Below, piece by piece: positions 1 to 4,811 of a stretch of DNA of 8,236 nt. Under the pieces are notes generated by a model. It saw only the letters and a list, made by a program, of their open reading frames with translations. It was not told the DNA's origin and searched no databases. Location: the NCBI GenBank assembly GCA_021442965.1, contig JABUUX010000279.1, positions 1 to 8,236 of the forward strand, read 5' to 3'. This DNA is from Treponema sp. (GTDB taxonomy: Bacteria; Spirochaetota; Spirochaetia; Treponematales; Treponemataceae). The translations under genes and the position numbers were made by a program. Each line of letters starts with the position of its first letter. Position 1 is the stretch's first letter.

Positions 1-1184
1 TTATCCAGAATTAGTTTTTTGTATTTATCTATTCCTTCCTGCTCCCTGCAGCGATATGCAGAACCGTAAAGGGCTTTTTTACCGTCAGCAACTTCGGCAT
101 AAGGAGTATTTACTGTACCCGGATACAAAAGCCATAGTTCATTTAAAAGAATCCCTTTGCCAAATCCGCTTCTTGTTGCAGGAACCCATGCTGTGTTTAC
201 CATACTGTGAACGGATGCAAATGCCTTTTCCCAGTTAGCCTTTTCTTTTGGAAGACCCGGACTTTCAAAAGTCGTCAAATCCACAGCTCCAAATCCTTCT
301 ACTGTAGTATACATTATGGCATTATCTACAGGTGTAAGTCCGTCTATTACAGTAAGCATTTCTTTACCGCGATAAATAAGTTCAGCCTTTTTTTCTTCCC
401 AGTTAAAACGGTAAATGCACGGAAGATAAGTCTGAGAAATATAAACTTCTGTTTTTAACAAACCATCAAAACCCCGTCTTGAAACTACACAAATATCTGA
501 AATTTCATCAGTTGTTGTAAGAGACTGCATTTTTTCAAACCCTTGGTCTACATCTCGCCACTGAGGTTTTGCTTCGTCAGGATAGGTATAAGAAAATCCC
601 AAAAGAGGATGGCTCATAAAAACTACAGAACGGTCATCAATTGTTGCCACCGCTACGGCTTTAATTCCCGGAGTTATAAGACTCATTGAACCCAAATTTT
701 TCCAGGTCTTTCCAGAGTCTTTGGAGTAGTAAACACTTTTCTTTGTAGCCACTACCAGTTCTTTTTGATTTACAGGATTCACACTCATATCCTCAATAGT
801 ATGAATCTGTTGTTCTGTATGAGCCTTTACTCCGTCATATTTTTTTACAGTAAGAAAAGGAAGCCCTTCGTTGCGACTTTCAAAATTTTTTAAATCTGAA
901 GTAAAAAATATACCTTTTGAAGTTCTGATAAACCATCCCTCTGAACCCTGAGCTGTACGGTCAATTCTAATAATCTGATCTACACGGCCTTCGGTCCATA
1001 AAGGAATAGCATTGTTAGAAGAAGTTATACGATAAAGGCCTGAATCTGCTCCAACCAAAAATTGAGCCGATTCTTTTTCTCCGGATGATGTTACTTCCGG
1101 CAGCTGATACAAAGGCTTTATGTTCTGTGCCGATACCGGAGCGGCGCAAAGGAACATTGCTAAAAAAAAGATGAGGATAGTCAT
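1..1184 (-). CDS. Exported Asp-box beta-propeller protein with start of a GHL13/DUF4015-like putative glycosidase domain (partial, C-terminus beyond left edge)
   Basis: An open frame runs without a stop from an ATG at 1184-1182 to the left edge, giving 394 codons plus two bases. Residues 1-19 are a hydrophobic signal peptide with a likely cut after VSA (before Q20-N21), but its n-region has no basic residue. Residues 154-161 (SKDSGKTW) form a classic Asp-box, preceded by a strand-like VNPVNQKELVVAT segment as in VPS10/sialidase-type propellers. A second weaker repeat (TSKGIFFTSDLKNFE) lies nearer the N-terminus. Near the cut end, KKALYGSAY (369-377) followed by EGIDKYKKLILD (383-394) resembles the opening strand and helix of GHL13/DUF4015 putative glycoside hydrolases, so the intact protein is probably a propeller fused to a TIM-barrel-like domain. 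The start is the first ATG after an in-frame stop at 1206-1208. No strong Shine-Dalgarno is seen, and ATG codon 11 is a less likely alternative. The propeller is well supported. The glycosidase domain is inferred from about 25 residues, and the substrate is unknown. Confidence 0.75.
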   Translation of the reverse strand, partial: MTILIFFLAMFLCAAPVSAQNIKPLYQLPEVTSSGEKESAQFLVGADSGLYRITSSNNAIPLWTEGRVDQIIRIDRTAQGSEGWFIRTSKGIFFTSDLKNFESRNEGLPFLTVKKYDGVKAHTEQQIHTIEDMSVNPVNQKELVVATKKSVYYSKDSGKTWKNLGSMSLITPGIKAVAVATIDDRSVVFMSHPLLGFSYTYPDEAKPQWRDVDQGFEKMQSLTTTDEISDICVVSRRGFDGLLKTEVYISQTYLPCIYRFNWEEKKAELIYRGKEMLTVIDGLTPVDNAIMYTTVEGFGAVDLTTFESPGLPKEKANWEKAFASVHSMVNTAWVPATRSGFGKGILLNELWLLYPGTVNTPYAEVADGKKALYGSAYRCREQEGIDKYKKLILD

Positions 1185-1248
1185 ATTTCTATCTTCGGAA
1201 GATTTTCACTTGTAGTTTAGAGCAATAGAAAATACAAAATGAAAGATG

Positions 1249-1254
1249 ATTATA
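1249..1254 (-). promoter_or_regulatory. Candidate -10 box for the propeller gene
   Basis: The minus strand reads a perfect TATAAT here. It would start transcription near 1241 and give a leader of roughly 57 nt before the ATG at 1184. The -35 is poor: the T-rich stretch at 1271-1277 is the only candidate at about 17 bp, and a TTGAGA match lies only 14 bp away. The perfect -10 could be chance in such AT-rich DNA. Confidence 0.35.
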
Positions 1255-1280
1255 AAAATCTGAAAAAATCTCAAAAAAAA
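1254..1280. promoter_or_regulatory. Three phased A-tracts (likely curved DNA / UP-element) upstream of the rightward promoter
   Basis: Runs of 5, 6 and 8 A residues lie at 1254-1258, 1263-1268 and 1273-1280. Their centres are about 9.5 and 11 bp apart, close to one helical turn. This spacing is known to bend DNA. The last tract ends 5 bp before the -35 box at 1286, where an UP element would contact the RNA polymerase alpha subunit. Curvature and activation are inferred. Confidence 0.5.
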
Positions 1281-1285
1281 TTTCG

Positions 1286-1314
1286 TTGAGAACATTTTCA
1301 AATCTTCCGATAAT
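1286..1314 (+). promoter_or_regulatory. Sigma-70-type promoter for the solute-binding protein / SGNH hydrolase operon
   Basis: TTGAGA (1286-1291) and GATAAT (1309-1314) each match five of six consensus bases and are separated by exactly 17 bp. Only 7 nt lie between the -10 box and the ATG at 1322, so transcription is predicted to begin at about 1320-1322. The mRNA would then have essentially no leader. No Shine-Dalgarno precedes the gene, which agrees with this. Confidence 0.65.
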
Positions 1315-1321
1315 GTAGAGT

Positions 1322-2551
1322 ATGAAAATGTCAAAACTTACAAAAATAATTATTATCGCCTCGGCTGTCCTGGTTCTTATTCTGGCAGGAGCTTTTACTG
1401 CTATTTCAATTGCGTCCTATAAACCAATGGTAGCTTTTTATAACGTTCCTGAAAAAGTTCAGAACTGTATTGTAGAAGAAATGAAAACTCTTCCTGCGGG
1501 TAAAAAGGGAAATCCTGTTAAATATGAATATGTAACACTTGATGTAACAATCCCTCTTTCAAAAAATAAACTTGCAAAAAAGGCTTCCATCATCTTTGCA
1601 AATCTTGATTATGATGTAAAAGATTTCGCCCTTAAAAATAAAAATGTTAACCCTTTAGATACCGCTATGCTTGAAACAATGCCTGGAACTGTTCGTCAGG
1701 CTTCTATTTCTGAAGAGAAAAAACTGTTTGCAGTTCCTCTTCTTTATGACTTTTATCAATTCGACATCAATTTATTTGAATTCAGAAACAGTGGCGTTGA
1801 AAGCATCAATGTATGGGAAGATATAACCAATTTCTGGAATAAAACCAAAACTGAGGAACAGTCACCTTTTATCTTCTCTGGTGGAAATGATTGCAACCTT
1901 CTTGATTTTTTAGGCTCACTAAGTGAAGCCTTCTCCGGAAGAAATGCACTTATTACAGCAGAAGAAAAACTTTATGAAGCCTTTAAAACAGGAAAAGATG
2001 AAAATGTAAAAAACTGCATAAATGAACTTTGTACAGAAAATGGAGAACTTAATCAGGGATTAGAAGCCCTTGCTGCTCTTTACAAAAATAAAACACTGAA
2101 CAATTCATGCCTTTCTTTTTCAGATTCTGATTCTCTGTTTTATTTGGATAACAATATTTGTAACTCTGCATACCTTAAGCTTTCTTCTCACAGAAACATA
2201 AACAATTCTGTAATTAATAAATACACCTCTATTTATGTTCCTGCCAAAGACCCTAGAGCTGACCGCTCTTTTGCGTCTCCTTGTATTGTTGCAATTCCAT
2301 GCAGCAATAAATCTTACATTTCTACTGCTGTAAACTTGCTTTCATCTTCACGTCAGGCAACCCTTAGTTTTAAAACCGGTCTTGCTCCGGTAAGTGCCAG
2401 CTGTTCTACTCCAGACCGACAGGCAGATGATGTACGTTTCTGGATTGCAGCATCTTCAGGACCAGATATCTCTCTTTCAGACAGTCTGCCATCCACTAAG
2501 ATGAAAAATATTGCTGCAGAAGCTGTAAGGGTTCTAATCAAACTTTACTAA
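1322..2551 (+). CDS. Membrane-anchored extracellular solute-binding protein, family 1-like
   Basis: This 409-residue protein begins with two lysines and a long hydrophobic segment (about residues 9-31) that acts as an uncleaved anchor or signal peptide. No lipobox cysteine is visible. The rest fits a family 1 periplasmic binding protein of the carbohydrate-uptake (CUT1-like) class. It has a hinge-like VPLLYDFYQFDINLFE (138-153) where such proteins carry the conserved crossover strand, VWEDITNFW (164-172), SGGND (186-190) with a following helix, and near the end NLLSSSRQATLSF (338-350) and TGLAPVSAS (352-360). The family assignment is by pattern and is moderately secure. No permease or ATPase gene adjoins it, so it is either an orphan binding subunit sharing a distant transporter or a sensor or scaffold. 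It is followed after 23 nt by the SGNH hydrolase gene and very probably shares its transcript. Translation is likely leaderless. A second in-frame ATG (codon 3, position 1328) is an equally possible start. Confidence 0.7.
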   Translation: MKMSKLTKIIIIASAVLVLILAGAFTAISIASYKPMVAFYNVPEKVQNCIVEEMKTLPAGKKGNPVKYEYVTLDVTIPLSKNKLAKKASIIFANLDYDVKDFALKNKNVNPLDTAMLETMPGTVRQASISEEKKLFAVPLLYDFYQFDINLFEFRNSGVESINVWEDITNFWNKTKTEEQSPFIFSGGNDCNLLDFLGSLSEAFSGRNALITAEEKLYEAFKTGKDENVKNCINELCTENGELNQGLEALAALYKNKTLNNSCLSFSDSDSLFYLDNNICNSAYLKLSSHRNINNSVINKYTSIYVPAKDPRADRSFASPCIVAIPCSNKSYISTAVNLLSSSRQATLSFKTGLAPVSASCSTPDRQADDVRFWIAASSGPDISLSDSLPSTKMKNIAAEAVRVLIKLY

Positions 2552-2565
2552 GTTTTACATTACAT

Positions 2566-2570
2566 GGAGG
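2566..2570 (+). promoter_or_regulatory. Shine-Dalgarno site of the SGNH hydrolase gene
   Basis: GGAGG sits 4 nt before the ATG at 2575 and inside the 23-nt gap after the stop of the upstream gene. It fixes the start and supports translation from a shared mRNA. It contrasts with the absence of such a site at the operon's first gene. Confidence 0.8.
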
Positions 2571-2574
2571 AAAA

Positions 2575-3858
2575 ATGAAAAAATCTTTAATTGGCATAAC
2601 AGCCGCCTGCTTTCTTACGCTGTGCAGTTGCACATCAACCGCCGTCACAAATCCGGCAACACCTGCAAAAACAATACCAACCAAGGAGCCTGATATGTCT
2701 TCTCATCCTTTCTCAATTCCAAATGATACTTATGCACTGATGCTTGAAAAATCAGTTATGGCAAAAGGGAACAATGTACGTATAAAAAAATTTTTAGAAA
2801 AAGTCCGCTCGGGAGAAAATGTTTACATTGCTTGTATTGGCGGTTCTGTAACAGAAGGAGCCGGTCCTGCAAACTTCAAAGACGGCTATGCATATCAATT
2901 TTCAAAAATGATTAGCAAGGCTTACTCACCAAACGGAGTTTCTAATGTAATTTTTAACGGTGCAGGTCTTTCCGGCACATCTTCTGTAGTAGGTCTTATA
3001 CGGTATAAGCAGGACGTTGTTGATGTACTAAAAACCGATCCTGATCTTCTAGTTATTGAGTTTGCAGTAAATGATGGAGCCGAGCCGACAAAACAACGTG
3101 CCTTCGAAGAACTTATTCGTCACGCACTTACTGCAAAACCAGACGCCGCTGTAATTGCTCTTTATTCTGCAGCCCAGTATCCAAATACTCAAAACCAAAT
3201 GAGTCTTGTAGCAAATCACTACAACATTCCACAAGTTAGTATTCAGAATGCTTTTAACAATCGGCAGGATTCTTTTAAAGACGAACAGTTTTACACAGAC
3301 AATGTTCATCCCACCAAAGAAGGTCACACAATTATGTCAGACTGTCTTATGAACATTCTGGATATTGCAGATAAAGCCTTACCTGATGAAGTTTATGAGA
3401 TTCCTTCTACTTACAAAAAACCACATGAATTATCGGGCTTTTGTCAGATTAAAGGCGATGATGATAATGTAAAAATTTTTGCCGGAAGTTTTAACTCCAC
3501 AGACTCTCAAACTCAATCGATTAAAAAAACAAACAAAGGAGATTTTCCTGTAAACTGGTATCACAAACCTGGAGCCGGTAATGAACCTTTTAAAATGGCC
3601 TTAAACTGCAAAAACCTTATTTTAGTTTATAAAGATTTCGGAAGCTGGACTGGATTAAAATCAGGAAAAGCAGAAATTTATGTTGATGGAAAACTATCTC
3701 AGACTGTAGATGGCTTTACCGGGAAAGGATGGAATAACAGCCTTGAAGTTATTGTAATTGATTCTGATATTGCAGAAAATCATACAGTTGAAGTAAAACT
3801 TGCAGCCGGAGATGAAGATAAAGCTTTTACAATTGTTGCCATGGGATACAGCAAATAA
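2575..3858 (+). CDS. SGNH/GDSL-type esterase lipoprotein with C-terminal beta-sandwich-like domain
   Basis: The 427-residue product starts with a signal peptide ending in a lipobox (L16-C17-S18-C19), so Cys19 is the likely lipidation site. A Thr/Pro-rich linker follows to about residue 40. The SGNH hydrolase domain spans roughly 60-265. Block I is IGGSVTEG with nucleophile Ser91. Block II is NGAGLSG (128-134). Block III is FAVND, with Asn166. Block V is TDNVHP, with Asp242 and His245 completing the triad. The GGS form in place of GDS is common in carbohydrate-esterase-like members. Residues from about 285 to 427 are rich in beta strands and aromatic or glycine turns (NWYHKPG, GSWTGLKSG, AEIYVDGK) and probably form a separate carbohydrate-binding-like sandwich. 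The enzyme likely removes an acyl group, such as acetate, from a glycan at the outer cell envelope. The substrate cannot be read from sequence. It is the second gene of an operon with the solute-binding protein, and its stop directly abuts the convergent acetyltransferase gene. Confidence 0.85.
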   Translation: MKKSLIGITAACFLTLCSCTSTAVTNPATPAKTIPTKEPDMSSHPFSIPNDTYALMLEKSVMAKGNNVRIKKFLEKVRSGENVYIACIGGSVTEGAGPANFKDGYAYQFSKMISKAYSPNGVSNVIFNGAGLSGTSSVVGLIRYKQDVVDVLKTDPDLLVIEFAVNDGAEPTKQRAFEELIRHALTAKPDAAVIALYSAAQYPNTQNQMSLVANHYNIPQVSIQNAFNNRQDSFKDEQFYTDNVHPTKEGHTIMSDCLMNILDIADKALPDEVYEIPSTYKKPHELSGFCQIKGDDDNVKIFAGSFNSTDSQTQSIKKTNKGDFPVNWYHKPGAGNEPFKMALNCKNLILVYKDFGSWTGLKSGKAEIYVDGKLSQTVDGFTGKGWNNSLEVIVIDSDIAENHTVEVKLAAGDEDKAFTIVAMGYSK

Positions 3859-4716
3859 TCAGTAATATAAAATACAAAAACTGCAGGATTTTTTGAATCC
3901 AAGTTTTTCATAAAGCTGAAGGGCCGGAATGTTTTTCTTTTTTACAAAAAGACATATTTTCCGGCCTGTTTTTATTATTCGCCTGCTTAATAAAGACATC
4001 AGACAAAGCCCATAACCCGACCTTCTGTACTGCAAATGTGTATACACACCGCCAATCTGTACCCAATTCCACCCAATCGCATTTGTATTTACCTTAGCCA
4101 CAAATTTTCCATCCGTTTCAATGGCAAATACTTTTTGAGTTCTTAATAGCATTTTTAAATTTGATTTTATATAAAGTTCAGTAGGAGTCTCCATTCCTTG
4201 AGCAACTTCTTCTTTCAAATAACTTTTTTGTAAATCAAATAAATCCTCCAAATGATTTGCATTACAACAAATTATTTCTTCACCCATTGAAAGAAGGGAA
4301 GATGGGGGTGGCAACAAAAAATCATCTTCTTTTGTCATAAGAAAATACTCATTTACCATTGTTGGGTGTATCAATTTTTTTTGAAGATTTTTGTTAATTA
4401 TTTGTGCAGCCTTTTCTTCACCATCAACACATTTAATTTTTTTGTCCTGTATAAAATTTAAAAATGAATGTTCAAAATCACTGTCGTTTTCTTTAAGAAA
4501 AGGAAGACAAAAAAGCATAGATAAATTCAGATAAATTACACCAAAAATATCATTCTCATTTTTCAGACTATTTCCAGCTCCTGATTTAAGCACAATATAA
4601 ATATTTTTACTTTTTTTCCTTACACTAGAACAAAGGCTTGCACAGTAATATTCATAAGGAGTCAAAAAAGATTTGAGTATTTCATAATGTTCCTCAGCTA
4701 CCGGAAGAAAAACCAT
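3859..4716 (-). CDS. Two-part GNAT family N-acetyltransferase
   Basis: This is a 285-residue cytoplasmic protein with no signal peptide or membrane segment. The C-terminal third (about 195-280) carries GNAT features: beta strands VFAIETDGKFVAKVNTNA (196-213) and VQIGGVYTHLQYR (219-231), the acetyl-CoA pyrophosphate-binding loop RRSGYG (231-236) and the terminal LYEKLGF (268-274). The first ~150 residues match no family I recognise. Similar two-part GNAT proteins have a degenerate first domain of DUF4081 type, which is possible here. The substrate is unknown and may be a small molecule, peptide or antibiotic-like amine. The ATG at 4716-4714 is the only sensible start, because an in-frame TAA lies 9 nt upstream and the next Met is codon 68. 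There is no Shine-Dalgarno, and a -10 box lies 6 nt before the ATG. The gene is visibly AT-richer than its neighbours: 4381-4440 and 4501-4560 hold 16 and 15 G+C per 60, against 26 in glmS at 5041-5100. It also encodes ten cysteines. This may reflect transfer or weak constraint. Confidence 0.8.
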   Translation of the reverse strand: MVFLPVAEEHYEILKSFLTPYEYYCASLCSSVRKKSKNIYIVLKSGAGNSLKNENDIFGVIYLNLSMLFCLPFLKENDSDFEHSFLNFIQDKKIKCVDGEEKAAQIINKNLQKKLIHPTMVNEYFLMTKEDDFLLPPPSSLLSMGEEIICCNANHLEDLFDLQKSYLKEEVAQGMETPTELYIKSNLKMLLRTQKVFAIETDGKFVAKVNTNAIGWNWVQIGGVYTHLQYRRSGYGLCLMSLLSRRIIKTGRKICLFVKKKNIPALQLYEKLGFKKSCSFCILYY

Positions 4717-4722
4717 GCTATG

Positions 4723-4751
4723 ATTTTACACCGAAATCCCTTTTTATTGAA
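4723..4751 (-). promoter_or_regulatory. Promoter of the GNAT gene
   Basis: On the minus strand, TTCAAT (4751-4746) and TAAAAT (4728-4723) are separated by 17 bp. The -10 matches five of six consensus bases and the -35 only three. The -10 ends 6 nt before the ATG at 4716, which predicts a leaderless transcript. The -35 overlaps that of the divergent glmS promoter. Confidence 0.5.
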
Positions 4752-4775
4752 CGGAAACAGAAGTTTTGCTAAAAT
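4747..4775 (+). promoter_or_regulatory. glmS: Promoter of glmS with extended -10
   Basis: TTGAAC (4747-4752) and TAAAAT (4770-4775) are separated by 17 bp, and the -10 is preceded by TG plus one base (4767-4769), the extended -10 motif. Transcription should start near 4782, leaving about 30 nt of leader with a good Shine-Dalgarno. That leader is too short for a glmS ribozyme or any riboswitch. Confidence 0.6.
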
Positions 4776-4801
4776 TAAAAGAAATTTTATCAACTTATTT
4801 T

Positions 4802-4806
4802 GAGGA
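4802..4806 (+). promoter_or_regulatory. glmS: Shine-Dalgarno site that decides the glmS start
   Basis: GAGGA lies 5 nt before the ATG at 4812. A TTG at 4800-4802 is in frame and would add four residues, but that extension is the ribosome-binding site itself and would bury the N-terminal cysteine the enzyme needs. The ATG at 4812 is therefore the start. Confidence 0.85.
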
Positions 4807-4811
4807 AAATT

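Larger units (their letters stand above)
1195..1310. repeat. Inverted pair of an 11-bp element, one copy before each divergent gene
   Basis: TCGGAAGATTT at 1195-1205 is the exact reverse complement of AAATCTTCCGA at 1300-1310. Each copy therefore reads AAATCTTCCGA towards its own gene and ends 10 or 11 nt before the start codon (1184 minus and 1322 plus). The left copy is also part of a 13-bp near-perfect palindrome, ATCTTC-G-GAAGAT, at 1191-1203. The right copy runs into the GATAAT -10 box. The position suits an operator that couples the two genes, or an element tied to start-site function. The regulator is unknown. Confidence 0.5.

Noticed and set aside
56..458. Short plus-strand open frames of 60 and 83 codons
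   Set aside because: They lie opposite the continuous minus-strand propeller gene, have no ribosome-binding sites, and their residue composition looks non-coding.
2564..2566. ATG upstream of the SGNH hydrolase start
   Set aside because: It is out of frame by 11 nt and overlaps the Shine-Dalgarno of the true start at 2575.
3049..3327. Minus-strand open frame of 92 codons within the SGNH hydrolase gene
   Set aside because: It is antisense to the conserved catalytic domain and has no recognisable features of its own.
3886..3908. Hairpin GGATT-TTTTG-AATCC followed by a T-rich stretch as a bidirectional terminator
   Set aside because: The stem is only 5 bp with two G-C pairs, and it encodes the conserved LGF segment of the GNAT domain, so the repeat is explained by coding sequence.
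4776..4811. Possible glmS ribozyme or riboswitch upstream of glmS
   Set aside because: The leader from the predicted start site is only about 30 nt and the whole intergenic gap is 95 nt with a promoter in it, far too short for the ribozyme. No matching pseudoknot elements are seen.
4800..4811. TTG start giving GlmS four extra N-terminal residues
   Set aside because: The TTG overlaps the Shine-Dalgarno, and the extension would block the N-terminal cysteine required for glutaminase activity.
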